Shown piece by piece: positions 1 through 11,508 of a stretch of 64,000 nt of DNA. The stretch is from Nigrospora sphaerica. Its lineage: Eukaryota; Ascomycota; Sordariomycetes; Amphisphaeriales; Apiosporaceae. The first letter of the stretch is position 1, and every line of letters starts with the position of its first letter. The notes under the pieces were generated by a model, which did not search any database, had not been told where the DNA came from, and saw nothing but the letters and a program-made list of their open reading frames with translations. The translations under genes and the position numbers were made by a program. Where the stretch lies: contig JAGVVL010000025.1 of the NCBI GenBank assembly GCA_018287875.1, forward strand, positions 1,860,001-1,924,000. The letters are read 5' to 3'.

Positions 1-108
1 CAGTTATCTCCAGAATCAGCTTTCATCAGTCACTCCCCCAAGTCAAACCACCCTCACTATTCCGCTGCCCGACATCGCGATGTCTAGAAAATTGTATCAT
101 ACGGTGAC

Positions 109-1259
109 ATGGCCCCGCAACATGTGAGTACAGGCACTACGGGCGCATTTATCGCCATAGACTAATAAGCGAGCTAAAGGCACGCAAGCGTTTGGGTCTT
201 TATAAAGTAGCCAAGAGTGGCAGGAGCATAATGATTTACGACGACTCCGACAGCGTTAACAGGGTCCTTCACAAAGTCGACGTTGGTTCGACACTGTCCG
301 AGAAGAAGACAGTAGGCTTCGTTATGCCTACGGTAGATGAGCACCCAGACTGCGAAGAGTTCAACTTTGCTGCCCACACAAAAGACCCGAGCGTGTATGG
401 ACCGACGCTGTTCGCCAAAAGTGGATGGTCTTACAACGAACAAGCCCATCCCCAAGTGGTTAATTCCACGAAGTGGGCATGGATTGCCCGAAATTTCATT
501 GCCGCGTGTATTGGTCATGTCTTCAAAGCGTACCGCAACGACAACGGCAATAGGCCAGCGTCAGTAGAGGACAAAGGCCGCGGCAGAGCCTCACACGTCG
601 AGGTGACGTTGTCTACGGCATACGCTTTCGGCCTGACCGAGGCGTTTGTTCCCCGATTCGAAGGTCAATCAGAGGAACGCTTCCTTCGTGAACAATTGCG
701 AAGCCTTGACAGGATCCGCGAGATGATACCGAAAGAGCGCCGAGACGTGGCTCTATACGTCAACCACGACCCATGTGGAAGTTGTCGAGACTACGTCGCT
801 AAACTCGAGCGGCTAACGGGTCTCAGAATCCGACTGGTGGGTAGCACTTTCATAGGCCCACGCCAGAAGAAAAACGCGAGGGTCGAACCAGAATTCAGCC
901 TGGAGGGAGCAAAAGAACAGATCGAAGACATGATTACCAAGAGAAGATGCTTCATGTCAAGCTACACGCGATGGACGAGCGCCACCAAGCAAAGAAAGAA
1001 GAAGAACATCATGCGAAAGCGGCGACTGATTTCCAGCAGTCGCAGAGGTCTTGAGGCAGACTCGGATGCCACCATTGAAGCAGACTCAGATACCATGGAC
1101 GACGATACAGATGCCACCCTCGAAGACCCCCCGGGCTACTATGTTGTACTGAGCAACAATTTTGAAAACACTCATACGACCATGCCTCAAACACCTTTTG
1201 GGATCCCATACAGGAATCCATTCCCAAAGCCGGAGTTTGAGTTTCCAAAGGCATACTGA
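109..1259 (+). CDS. Deaminase-superfamily protein (fungal SsdA-like type)
   Basis: Best model has two exons: 109..123 (ATG, five codons) and 189..1259, giving 361 aa. The intron 124..188 has a GTGAGT donor, an ACTAAT branch-like site near 161 and AG at 187-188, and it keeps the frame. Without it the first in-frame ATG is 231 (342 aa). The core carries the two deaminase zinc motifs: His-Val-Glu at residues 141-143 in the context GRASHVEV, and PCGSC at 200-204 (Pro plus two Cys), followed by a RLTGLRIRL-like strand. This pattern (HxE...PCxxC, then a 'LTG' helix-strand) matches, from memory, fungal proteins assigned to the single-strand DNA deaminase A-like group of the cytidine deaminase fold. 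The C-terminal third is basic, then acidic and low-complexity. No signal peptide is seen. Substrate (nucleotide, DNA or RNA) and biological role cannot be read from the sequence; family assignment is inference. Confidence 0.65.
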
Positions 1260-1960
1260 TGGATATCGGGAAAAGGCGGACGGGGAGTTGTGATATTGTT
1301 GGAGGACCAATGCTTAGGAAAAAGGTTGCTGAACTGCTTGTGCTCAGGAAAGCGGTTGCCGAACTGCACATAATTACGGTATTAGCCAGGGATCGGTATC
1401 GAAATGAATTAATGATAATCAATAGGCTCTACAACAGCCCTGAGATGCACGACCTTATGAACTACTCGGGCGTTTTCCCTACATGTTTCTTGTACCTTCG
1501 AATAAGAGGGAGAATAGTACCTCAGACCTAGTGAATGGGGCGCCGCAGTAGAGAGCGGCAAGGTAAACTCATTAATTTATAGATTCAACCCGCAATCTCT
1601 CTTGGAGTAGCTTTATAAGTGTCTAGTATTCTTTCAAATTCTTAATGGCACATTTACTCACATGGTGCCTTCTCCCTTGTGGTGTTGGTGGCACAGAGTA
1701 CTTGGTGTCTCGATCGATACATTTGCATTTGATGGGGACTGTCATCCAATCGCTCTTATCGATAAAGCTGCCAGCCCCATGTTCACTCACCTCGTATCTT
1801 TACTGGTTTGGTGCTTCGTGGAGGCCCAGACGGGCCCTCCAGCTACCATCAGCATCAAAAACCTCCAGTTGCTTTCGAGGAATTGCAAGGGGCCCGATGC
1901 CTTCGCGGTAACCTCAGGCTCACCTCCGGGTCAGCGACCCTTCTAGCCGACTCTGTCACC
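1260..1960. other. Intergenic, with small tandem repeat
   Basis: No supported gene. A 90-codon ORF starts at 1259, overlapping the upstream stop codon, and contains a 30-nt tandem duplication (1312..1341 and 1342..1371) that would encode two similar Leu-Arg-Lys/Val-Ala-Glu-Leu decapeptides. The remainder should hold the Mdm10 promoter and leader. Confidence 0.4.
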
Positions 1961-3394
1961 ATGCTCGAATTCATGGACTACATACAGAGCGCATTCTACG
2001 CCGCGACGGGCTGGAACCGTGACAACTCGTACTCGTCCCTCAACGCCACCACCGATGCGCTGCTCAGCTTCCCGACCCCACGCGGGGTGCGCCTGACCCT
2101 GGGGTCGCTGGCGACGCCCCAATTCGCTACGGCCTACCAATTGGGCACCGTGGGTGTCGTCGACGGCTCCATCTCGTATTTGTACTCGACAGTGCCGCTG
2201 CAAACCGCCATCGCCCAGAGCGACCGAATACCCCTCCCCGACCTGCTGCGCAGCTACAAGCCCCTGGCCGAGCTGCGAGGGGCGAGCGATGCCACGAAAC
2301 TGGCAGACGGCCTGGAGGCACGCCAGAAAGATGCGCTGGCGTACGGCCGTCTGTATCTCCCCCGATCCATGCTGGAGGCGCTCCTGGTAAAACGGTTCAC
2401 CCCTGCGCTGCAGATGCAGATCAGTTCGGTATCCGACCAGACTCTGCGTAACGGCGGCACTGTGCTCGGGATGGTGCAATACGACAAAGGACGGTACGAC
2501 ATTGAGGGCCTGGCATCGTCGGACGGCGGCTTGCTGGGGATCCGGGGATTGTACAACTTTGGAGGGGACGCCGAGAAGTTGACCGCACCCGCCGCCATTC
2601 CGGAGGACGGCCCCCATGGGAACGGAAACGGGAACGGGAGTGGGAATGGTAACGGGGAACGAGACATGATTTACGGGCGCTTCAGCGCCGGTGCAGAGCT
2701 GTACTACGGCACGCTCAACAAGTCAGGGGGCATGAGCCTGGGTGCAAGATTCGCGACCCTCCCATCGCACACGGGCACGCCGCTCACGGCCACCATGACC
2801 ATCAACCCGCTGATGGGTAATATTAGCTGGAGCTACGCGGTTATGGCTGGCCAGCACTGCTCCCTGGCCACCAAGCTGGACTTTAACGTTTACAGTTACG
2901 AGAGCGATTGGTCAATCGGCATGGAGTTGTGGAGGAAGAAGGGCGCTTGGGCAGCCCAGGAGGAGGAAGCCGTGGCTGCGGCGCCGCCTCGTTTCGAAAG
3001 AAGCTTCCAGGCCAAAATGGAATGGCGACTGGACGATCCGCCCCCTGCGCTCGAAGGACTCGAGCCCTTGCCCTTGCCCGAGTCGGTGACGAAACGGAAA
3101 AAGGAGAGAAGCTTTCAAGCCAAGATGGAGTGGAGACTCGACGAGCCAGATGAAGCCACTTTGCCCGACGAGCCACCTTTGACGGACGACTTGCCGCCCT
3201 CCCCAGAGGATAGAGCCGGAGCCGACGAATACGCTGGAGTCCTCAAAGCACGACTGGACCAGCACATGAAGATCGGCCTGCTTTGGGAGGGGCGTATCAA
3301 GTCATTGCTCTTCAGTCTGGGTAGCGGCGTCGACTTGCGAAAACTGGACTCGCCCTTCCGGAGCCTGGGCCTTGAAGTGCAGTTCTCGTCTTGA
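1961..3394 (+). CDS. MDM10: Mdm10, mitochondrial outer-membrane beta-barrel of ERMES
   Basis: Single exon, 477 aa. The ATG at 1961 (context TCACCATG) is chosen because the family N-terminus begins there (MLEFMDYIQSAFYAATGWNR). Conserved blocks follow: LATPQFATAYQLGTVG near residue 50, a WSYAVMAGQ strand, and the C-terminal KIGLLWEGRIKSLLFSLGSG...LGLEVQFSS that closes the barrel. Mdm10 anchors the ER-mitochondria encounter structure in the outer membrane and also associates with the SAM/TOB complex during assembly of outer-membrane proteins. Unusual features are a Gly-Asn run (about residues 223-235) and a duplicated 13-residue segment ERSFQAKMEWRLD at residues 346-358 and 382-394, present once in orthologues as I remember them. 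No intron is needed. Confidence 0.95.
   Translation: MLEFMDYIQSAFYAATGWNRDNSYSSLNATTDALLSFPTPRGVRLTLGSLATPQFATAYQLGTVGVVDGSISYLYSTVPLQTAIAQSDRIPLPDLLRSYKPLAELRGASDATKLADGLEARQKDALAYGRLYLPRSMLEALLVKRFTPALQMQISSVSDQTLRNGGTVLGMVQYDKGRYDIEGLASSDGGLLGIRGLYNFGGDAEKLTAPAAIPEDGPHGNGNGNGSGNGNGERDMIYGRFSAGAELYYGTLNKSGGMSLGARFATLPSHTGTPLTATMTINPLMGNISWSYAVMAGQHCSLATKLDFNVYSYESDWSIGMELWRKKGAWAAQEEEAVAAAPPRFERSFQAKMEWRLDDPPPALEGLEPLPLPESVTKRKKERSFQAKMEWRLDEPDEATLPDEPPLTDDLPPSPEDRAGADEYAGVLKARLDQHMKIGLLWEGRIKSLLFSLGSGVDLRKLDSPFRSLGLEVQFSS
2996..3142 (+). repeat. Internal duplication within MDM10
   Basis: Two copies of a 39-nt segment start at 2996 and 3104, 108 nt apart and in the same frame. Both encode ERSFQAKMEWRLD but differ at several silent positions, so this is not a recent duplication or a simple assembly error. 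Confidence 0.85.
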
Positions 3395-6300
3395 AAGGCA
3401 GGCAATTGACCAGCTCTTTGTACTCGCTGCCGCCTGTTCCACTGCGTCGAGGCTCCCACTACTACTATTCTACGCCAGGTAGTGGGTGAGTGCTCTTCCC
3501 AATAGGTGTACCACCTCAACCTAGCTCCGTGCTCTCCACGGCTCGAACGGTCTCGCATGTCCTGCCTGCTCTCGGCACTGAACTCGGATACCATGCCAAG
3601 GTCTGCTCGTGCGTGGGGAAAGCAGCCGAGGAGAACTTCGCGCAAGTTTGGTAGTGCCTAGCCCGGATAGATGCCCAGGTAGCGTCTCCGCCGTGGTAAT
3701 TGGGTATACGCTTCTAAGGTTTTTGGTTCAAGGACGGCTAGTCTTGACCGAGTTCTAGTTGTGCTTCGGTATGGACGTATGGATCTGCTCGCATCCAAGC
3801 AGGGTTTGGAGAAGAGGCAGTGTCCGCCCGGGTGCGCAAGTAGTATGCTACCAGCCACCCCGGCATACCTACCAGACAGCTTTACGATGCGATATGGCAA
3901 CATTCCCTACATGCCTTGGTAGCCGTAGTCATCGCGCAACTTGCATTGACAAGGAGGCGGAGCTGTCTGTGGCCCCCATGCCTCTCGTAGTACGTCGCGC
4001 CCTGTCGCACTTTGTACAGAGCCACGTGGTGCGGATTTGACTTTTTATGGCATCCGAGACGGTGGCACAGCGCATGCCACGACAGTACGGGAACGGGAGT
4101 GGGTGTCATCCCAACAGCGACCCCTCTTGAGAGACGCGTTTGTGTGCAAAAGCATGATGCTTCACGGCGCCGGGGTCCCCAAGTATGTATAGTCCTATAC
4201 AGTACAACGCCGCGGCTCTCACGGCAGGGACAGGGAGATGGATGCCGACCATTGGGTCAAAATTCGCGGCTATTCGGAAGCGACAAGTACCTTCGACGTA
4301 GTACGTAGTTGGCATGGGTTAGCTGGCTTGCGCAAGGGGACCGCACAAAAAGCATCGTAGCGAGACCCATCGCCCTTGCTTCTTTTTTTCGCTCTGTTGA
4401 TTGGCTTGACAGATCTCAAGAATTGAGAACCTTGAGGGACGGCGACCCCGGCCTAGCTCTTCTGGGCAGCAGGGGTGACGTAGAAGGGGGAAAAAAAAAC
4501 CCCACGCCAATGGGGATGGGATCATCCCGGTGTCTTTTCTGCATCTGCATTGCGTGTGCATTGCTTCCAAATACATACGGTTGCCTCTTATGTGCAGACG
4601 ACGTGTGAGGAGGTCGAGTAGGAGGTGACTTGCCCAGCAGGCGGATGCGATACAGGGCATCCGATAGACACGAGAAAGTCAAAGTTCGGCCCATTCCCAC
4701 GAGGACCCAAATGCGCAGGGAGAACTGCAAAGAGCAGTTAAGCAAATGCTGACCTGGGATGAGACGCAGGCGTGCGGCTCAAAATACGGCATGCAGGGCC
4801 CAGGCGATGATGGATCACGGCCAGCCGTAATCCATCATGAATCGTCAGTGTCAGCCAGCAACACAAAACTCATCATGACCACCACCATCACCACCACCGC
4901 GGCCACGGACACCACGAAACCCCATGAAGCCGTATCGGCTTATCCTCCCGCCACGAAGTATAAGCACGACCGGGTCGAAGGCGGGAAAAGGCGCACGCTA
5001 GAGTCGCCCTGGCGGATATGTCACCAGCAGCTCCAGGGTAGAAGGCCCCACCAACCACAACGCGCAAGTGCCCACTGTCCCTCAAGGTCCTCATTTTCAC
5101 AGAAAGGTACTCGGCTGAAGTGGCTGGCTGGATAATGGGGTTGCGGGCGGCGAGGCGCCTCGACTTTCTTTCTCCCGCCGTGTTTTTGTCGTTTTTGTGT
5201 TGTGCCAAGCGACATTATCTGCGCCTGGGTTCAGCTGCTCGTCGTTGGAGCGTGTACCAGTGCCGAGTACTACTCGACCGCCCGTTGTTCCACGTTATTC
5301 CACCAGGCGTGCTTAACTGGTCACGTCGCCCGCGATCGAGTCCGTCGCGCCACTGTCAACAACGTTCTGTCTCGCCTCGTCTTTGCTCCCCGTTACTTTT
5401 GAACATTCGGCTGCGCCCTACTGTTTATATCGTTTCTCGGTCTCCTGTCGGTTTTTCGCTTTCGCCGTTGTGCCACAGCGCCTGCCCCTCGAGAACAGGT
5501 GATAATACCGCAACCCGCCAGTCGGCGCTGCCCTAGGACCCTACCCCAGCCCATATACCCATTACGAGCCGAACAACCCTGCACTACGGGCCAGGACGTG
5601 ACGACTTCGCGCTACCTCTGTCTGCGAGAGGCTTTCTGATATCATAGACGCCAATCGGAAACACCGCAAGAGTTATTGTACAAGTCTCGCCCGCCGCTGG
5701 TATGTACCTACTACTTGCACACTTTTCTGCCCCCCCCCAGCCAGATCTGTCATTTTGCCTGCTTCGTGAACCTCCCATGTCGTCGGTGTTGGACGGAGAG
5801 ATACTCGGTTCCAGCTTTTCCTGCCTAAAGTACCTTGAGACCAGGGTGTTGGCCATCAAGGTTCACAAGGGTGCTGCACTGTTCGTACTCTCCCATCATG
5901 GTCCCTGGCTCAGTTATCGACCAGAGCGCGTTCGGCCGTCTTACCCAGTGGCCTTGATGACCACATGGCACCCCCGGCGTGGCCAGCCGGGTCTTCTTGC
6001 AAGCCATCCTGTATATTTGCGTATATATGTAACATCCCATGTGGCTAATCGGTTCCGGCAGTCAGCAACTTGCCAAGCAGTCCAACCAAGAGGCTATTTG
6101 ACAAGCTTTGCTTGGCCCCTTGATAAGACGACCAAGTCCCCAAGGCTCTCGGCATACCCGTCCTACCTTGGCCATCGCCGCAGCTTTCAGAATCACATCC
6201 GCTGTCGACCCCTACGAGGCAAGCCACGAGCAAGCCGTCGACAAGACACGTCTCTCCGGCCAAGGGCCCGTTGCCAAGCTAACCGCCGCGGGATCACGGC

Positions 6301-6450
6301 TTGGCTTTTTTTTTTGGGGGAAATCGATTTGAATTTCAAAATTACTTCTGTCCTACCCCCAGCGCCTTACCGGCGGCTCTCCCGCAGCACTTCAGCGGTC
6401 CCTCGGGTGGTACACCGTCGCTTCATTCAGCAATCAACAGCGATCTCACA
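3395..6450. other. 3-kb intergenic region
   Basis: No convincing gene on either strand: the ORFs are short, overlap one another and lack family motifs. The last few hundred bases include a T/G homopolymer run near 6308..6320 and a CT-rich leader before the zinc transporter ATG. Confidence 0.5.
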
Positions 6451-7632
6451 ATGGCCGGTGTAGCCACGGCTTTGGGCCTAGTGCTCAAGACTCGCCAAGA
6501 TGCCGGCGGTGAGTCTTCGGGCAGCAGCTTCTCCGTCATCACCGTGTGCGACAGCGAGAACGAGTTCGACGGTCGAATAGGTCTGAGAATCTCTTCCATC
6601 TTCGTCATTTTTGTGGGCTCCCTGCTTGGTGCCATGACGCCCGTCATTCTCGCCCGAAGCTCCAAGATGCGTGTTCACAAGATGGCGTTTTTCGTGGCCA
6701 AGTACTTCGGTACCGGCGTCATCATCGCCACGGCTCTGATTCATCTCTTGACGCCGGCCTTTGAGAATCTCGCGTCGCCCTGCTTGGAGGGTTACGAGAT
6801 TTCGGAATACTCGTGGGCCGGTGGAATATGCCTCATCTCCATCATGGTCATGTTCGTGCTGGAGATCTTGGTTGCCCACTTCGATATCTTTGAAAGCCAC
6901 CAGCATGATGAGAGGACCTCGGAACCAATGGTCGATATGGTCCGTGATAAGAACAGCCATGGCTCCCACACGCCTCCGACTTCGTCGACCGACCTCGAAG
7001 CCGGGGGTGGCGGCGATAAGGCAGCCTCCAACGGCGCCGGGCTCGTGGATCCTGGTACGACAACCGACATCTCCTACCCCCGGGGCGAAGACCACCTGGC
7101 CCATGCCCGCGAGCACACCGAGAACGACAGCTACTCGGCCTTTGCCGCACAAATGACGGCCATTTTCATTCTCGAGTTCGGCGTCATATTCCACAGCATC
7201 TTCATTGGCCTCACGCTTGCCGTGTCCGGAGAAGAGTTCACAGTCCTGTACATCGTCCTCGTCTTCCACCAGGCCTTTGAGGGTCTGGGTCTCGGCGCCC
7301 GTTTGGCCACGGCCTCTTGGCCTAAGGGCAAGGGTTACATGCCATACCTTTTGGCAGCCGCTTACAGCATCAGCACGCCTGTCGCCATCGCCGTCGGCCT
7401 GGGTGTCCGGGAGTCACTGGCCCCGGGCAGCCCTACGACCAAGATCGCCAACGGCGTTTTTGACGCCATCAGCGCCGGCATCCTGCTTTACACCGGCCTA
7501 GTTGAGCTCCTGGCCCACGAGTTCATGTTCAACCCCGAGATGCAGAAGGCGGGCTTGCGCATGAAGTGCTTGGCCTTGCTGTGCGTAGCCGTCGGCGCAG
7601 GCCTCATGGCCCTACTGGGCAAGTGGGCCTGA
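6451..7632 (+). CDS. ZIP-family plasma-membrane zinc transporter (Zrt1/Zrt2 type)
   Basis: Single exon, 393 aa; the ATG at 6451 (CACAATGG) fits the family start. ZIP (SLC39) proteins import Zn2+ or Fe2+ through eight membrane helices. Seen here: three N-terminal helices (around RISSIFVIFVGSLLGAMTPV, then FGTGVIIATALIHLL with the helix-2 His), a long cytosolic loop with His residues (HQHDE, HGSH) as expected for the variable metal-binding loop, and the diagnostic helix 4/5 motifs HSIFIGLTLAV (His about 248) and HQAFEGLGLG (His about 273, Glu about 277). The C-terminus ends in a hydrophobic helix. Length is ordinary for fungal Zrt proteins. High- versus low-affinity type, and Zn versus Fe preference, cannot be decided; no clear Zap1-type site was recognised upstream. 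Confidence 0.93.
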   Translation: MAGVATALGLVLKTRQDAGGESSGSSFSVITVCDSENEFDGRIGLRISSIFVIFVGSLLGAMTPVILARSSKMRVHKMAFFVAKYFGTGVIIATALIHLLTPAFENLASPCLEGYEISEYSWAGGICLISIMVMFVLEILVAHFDIFESHQHDERTSEPMVDMVRDKNSHGSHTPPTSSTDLEAGGGGDKAASNGAGLVDPGTTTDISYPRGEDHLAHAREHTENDSYSAFAAQMTAIFILEFGVIFHSIFIGLTLAVSGEEFTVLYIVLVFHQAFEGLGLGARLATASWPKGKGYMPYLLAAAYSISTPVAIAVGLGVRESLAPGSPTTKIANGVFDAISAGILLYTGLVELLAHEFMFNPEMQKAGLRMKCLALLCVAVGAGLMALLGKWA

Positions 7633-8144
7633 CGCGGTCTCCGGGTTTTGAGAGGGGAGCATCGTACATGGGTGTGTTGTGCTGGATAGGGTGGTTTCTC
7701 GGAACATCTGATAGAAGGATGGGTTCTGGGGCCGTAGCACGCCATGCCAAGGGCGCGGCGGGAAACTTAACGGGCGTACGCTGCGTCATGATTACTTTCC
7801 AGCGCTAGATATGAAATGATGATGGAACTAAATAATTTCACGTCTTGGAAAAAGAGTATGAAGTAGAGGCGTCGGACATGCCGCGACACTGGCCGTCTTG
7901 TTATGGCGACTGCTCGTAGGATTGCTTTTAGGGGGTATCGTGTGCAGGGTATCCGCACGGACCGCCGGCTCTGAAACGGCGGGTGCGAGCAGTAGCGCAT
8001 AACAGACCGACGTTCGTCGCATCCCATCCAAGCCGAGCCATTCTCCCGTCGTTACTCATCAGCTCGTCCGCGCATCGGACGATTGCATTTGTCCCCCCAC
8101 CCACCATTTCGCCACTCGACTTCCTGTCGCACTCTCTTGCCGCC
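7633..8144. other. Intergenic
   Basis: 3' region of the zinc transporter followed by the promoter and leader of the MDR gene. No other feature was recognised. Confidence 0.5.
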
Positions 8145-9322
8145 ATGTCGGAGCCGCGCCCCGCCACGATACGCGCCTGGAGCGTGTGCCGGCGCGGTAC
8201 GCCCAGGGAGGCGCTCCGCTTCGAGACGGCGCGGCCGGCGCCGGGGGCGCCGACGGGGGCGAACCTGCTGGTGCGGGTGACGCACGCGGCGCTGAACCCG
8301 GTGGACCTGCCCATCATGGCCATCTTCGGGGCGTGGCTGCCGTGGCGGCGGCGGCCGGTGGCGGGCTTCGACTTTGTGGGCGAGGTGCTGGCGGCGGGGC
8401 CGGAGGCGCCGGCGGAGCTGGCGGGCGCGGGCACCCCCGTCTGCGGCGCGCTCGGCGTCGGGCCGGTGCTGCGCGGCGAGGGCACGCTGGCCGAGGTGAT
8501 CACGGTGCCGGCGCACCTCGTGGCGCGGCGGCCGGCGGCCCTGGCGCCCCCCGCCGCCGTCGCCGCCGGCATCACGGGCCAGACGGCCGTCGTCGTCGCC
8601 GCCGAAGCCCGCCCCGGCCCCGGCGACCGCGTCCTCGTCAACGGCGCCAGCGGCGGCGTCGGCTCCGTCCTCGTGCAGCTGCTCAAGGCGCGCGGCGCCT
8701 TTGTCGTGGGTGTCTGCTCGGGCGCCAACGCCGAGCTCGTGAGGCGGCTCGGCGCCGATGAGGTGAGTAGCGTGGTGGTGGCGGCGGCGCCTTCGGGGCG
8801 CGTTTCTGTCGCGCCCCGGAGGCAGAAGGCGGAGAACCGGGGAGATGGGAGAACCGACGCTGACGTGACGGCGGGGGGTGGTTGCCACAGGTGGTCGACT
8901 ACACGGCGCACGGGGACCTGTACGGCTTCCTGGCGGAGCGGTACGGGGCGGACGAGCAGGTACAGCTGGACGTCATCGTCGACTGCGCGGGCGACGACGC
9001 GCTGTACACGCGGAGCCCGGCGTACCTGGGGGCGGCGGGCCGGTTCCTCAGCATCGTGGGCGGGCGGTCGCAGGGCGTGTACCCGGTGCTCATGCACCAG
9101 CTGCGGCCCGTCTGGCTCGGCGGCACGCCGCGCGCCTTCGCCATGACGGGGCTGACGCCGGCGGGCGCCCTCGCGCGCGAGGTGGCCGCCTGCGCCGCCG
9201 ACGGCCGCCTCGCCGAGGTGCCCGTCGACGCCGAGTACGCCCTCGAGGACGTGCCCGCCGCCTACGACCGCCTCATGACGAAGCGCGCCCGCGGCAAGAT
9301 CGTCATCCGGGTGGCGGGCTAA
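8145..9322 (+). CDS. MDR-superfamily quinone oxidoreductase-like protein
   Basis: Two exons, 8145..8762 and 8891..9322 (349 aa). The intron 8763..8890 has donor GTGAGT, branch CTGAC near 8858 and acceptor CACAG, phase 0. The N-terminal GroES-like domain contains HAALNPVDLP and GFDFVGEV; the Rossmann fold has NGASGGVGSVLVQLLKARG at about residues 166-184, the NADPH-binding signature of zeta-crystallin/RTN4IP1-like enzymes. The Cys/His zinc ligands of alcohol dehydrogenases are absent, so a zinc-independent reductase or dehydrogenase is expected. The second exon provides DVIVDCAGDDALY and ends RARGKIVIRVAG, a normal C-terminus. Codon usage is extremely GC-rich. The substrate is unknown. Confidence 0.88.
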
Positions 9323-11508
9323 CCGTCGAAGCTTCCATTTCGGTGGGGGAGATCCCGGTGGGCGGGCCGGCCAGCACGGGCTCGAGGATGGGTTACGGCG
9401 GGATGATGCACCGAATGGACAAGAGTGGAAGCAGGGCGGAAACGTTCAGTCGCCTCGTCCGGATGCCGGGCCACTTGGTAACGATGGGCCGTCATGTGTG
9501 CCATCGAGTCCGGTCTAGGAAGGGGGGTCCCGGGGCAGCACGTACGTGGTATGCCGGCAATGAGACGGAACGCAGGGAAGAGACCATAACCAGTTGGCTA
9601 GGGGAACCCATTTGTCTATTTGAATCCTCTTCCAGGGATTGCAGCTTGGGCAAGGCACTTATACTAGCTAGCGATCTGCTCAGCCTTCCCGGGACGAGCA
9701 TACGTAGGGATGGAGCGATGTTCGGACGTCACAACTGGCGTCGCGCCGATTGGATGAAAGACGCGCCCGAACCTACGGGCAGTGCCAGCCGATAGATTTC
9801 CTGTCCTGGACAGGCCATGGTCGTTTTCCTCGTGCTGATTGGCTCCCAGGGCATCCCATGCTTTGCCTTCGGCGCTCATTCGCTGCTCTCTTTCTCTCAT
9901 CAGGCTGGGCGCAGGCGAACAGGCGCCTTGTCACTCCCGAGATGGTAAAACTTTGGAGATAAGAGATCCGTCCCATTCTCACATTAGCTCAGCAAAAGCC
10001 CGCGGGCCCTTTGTGTACATAGCGGTCCGTCGATACCACAAGACGCCAGACATCCTTCCTCTTGGCTGGAACCTCGCCTCCGACAAGCCAAGCCCCCATC
10101 GCCCCTTGGCGGGAGACCCCAAAAAGCCGTTGGAAACTCCCCAAACCACCCACCCCATGATGCCGCGTCGGCGGCCGGATTTCATAGGGCAGTACCCGTC
10201 TCTCTCATCCCTCCCCCCCCCCTTTCCCCTGGCGCGGGCCCCGCCCGGCGTTTGGTCCGCCTGAGCTGGGAAGAGGGCTCGTGTTTGAAGCCTTCTCTCC
10301 GCGGGGAAGTCAAGACCGCAGGCCGGCCCTGGTCGCACCCTCTCGTCGTCTCCGCCCTGGGGGAGGACGGGGAAAGGGTTGCTGTTCCTGTTGCAGTTTC
10401 CGTCGGTCCGTCTTGGCGCGTGCTCACGTTCCCTCCATGTCGTGCTCGACCGGGTTTCGGTCCTCCCCCGCCGGAACGCGATGCGTATTTACCCAGCCAG
10501 GCACGCAGGTTATGTTTGCACCTACGCGAGCGGCACCGGATTGAGCGAGGTGGCGAATGGGTGCGAGGAGACGGCCGTCGTGCCCCCTTCCGACAGGCAA
10601 GGAGCGGCAGCCGATTCTCTTTCCATCTTTGTTTCTTCCTCACGCACTAGCTCGTTTCTCCTGCGACGACCCCCGCCGCGTGCGGGGCATCACGTCTCCC
10701 AGCCCATCCACCGCCGGCGGGTTTACGCAGTGGCAGCTACGAGAGGGTGCATCGCCCCTCCCCCAGGTCGAAGGGTGCGCGCGCGCCATTGGTCTGCCGT
10801 AAATAGCTTGGGACTTTTGCGGAGGGGACCATCTCTCGTTTGTTTTATCTTCATCTCAAACGAAAGGAGGGCCGAGCGAGGCTTGGCGGCGCAGCTGAAG
10901 CTCGCCAAGCCTCTTGGCCAACCCGGGTTCCGAAACCAAGACGACGGCCGCGATGCAACGGCGCGACGGCCCCGATGCAACGGCTCGGCGGAGCTTGACG
11001 GCCCTTCTTCCCCCCCTTGGCGCTTCGCCCCGAAAATGCTTGGTATTTGCTTATACCGCGCTACGGCAGGCGACGACGGCCGCCACTCCGATGCGGCTGA
11101 AATTGCCACACGCATAGACATTCACACCCACATATACCCGCGAGGTATACGACGGGGGGTGTGGGGGAGACTGGGCTCGGTTCGAGAAACCGACGACGTC
11201 TCCATAATAAGAGTCGTGAACTGCGCCCACTTGCCATATCCTCCCCTCCTCCTTCTTTCCTCTTCGCAGTATCACCGTCCCTACCTCTTCTCGTTCTTCT
11301 CTTCCCTAAGCTTGAAACAGGCAACGTGCACAGGTGGCATTGCATTTATCCCATTATTCTTTTTATTCAAACGTCCCGGATCTGGTCATCCGAAGCGCCC
11401 ACTCACACAGTCACTTCCGCCTGCCTCCCGCGGCGTTTCTCTAATCCACACCACCACCGCTACGCACCTATTTAATCTCGGCCCCAACAGCAAACCCATC
11501 CAGCTACC
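9323..11508. other. 2.2-kb intergenic region, long upstream region of small secreted gene
   Basis: No gene recognised. A long frame crosses about 10379-11560 but starts without ATG, is compositionally unlike a protein and overlaps the downstream start. A short direct repeat (GATGCAACGGC) occurs twice near 10952 and 10974. A TATTTAA element lies about 40 nt before the ATG at 11509. Confidence 0.4.

Noticed and set aside
2127..2617. Antisense frames within MDM10
   Set aside because: They mirror the GC-rich coding strand and have no independent support.
5702..6463. 253-codon frame upstream of the zinc transporter
   Set aside because: It overlaps the leader and start of the transporter in another frame, and its sequence looks random with no motif.
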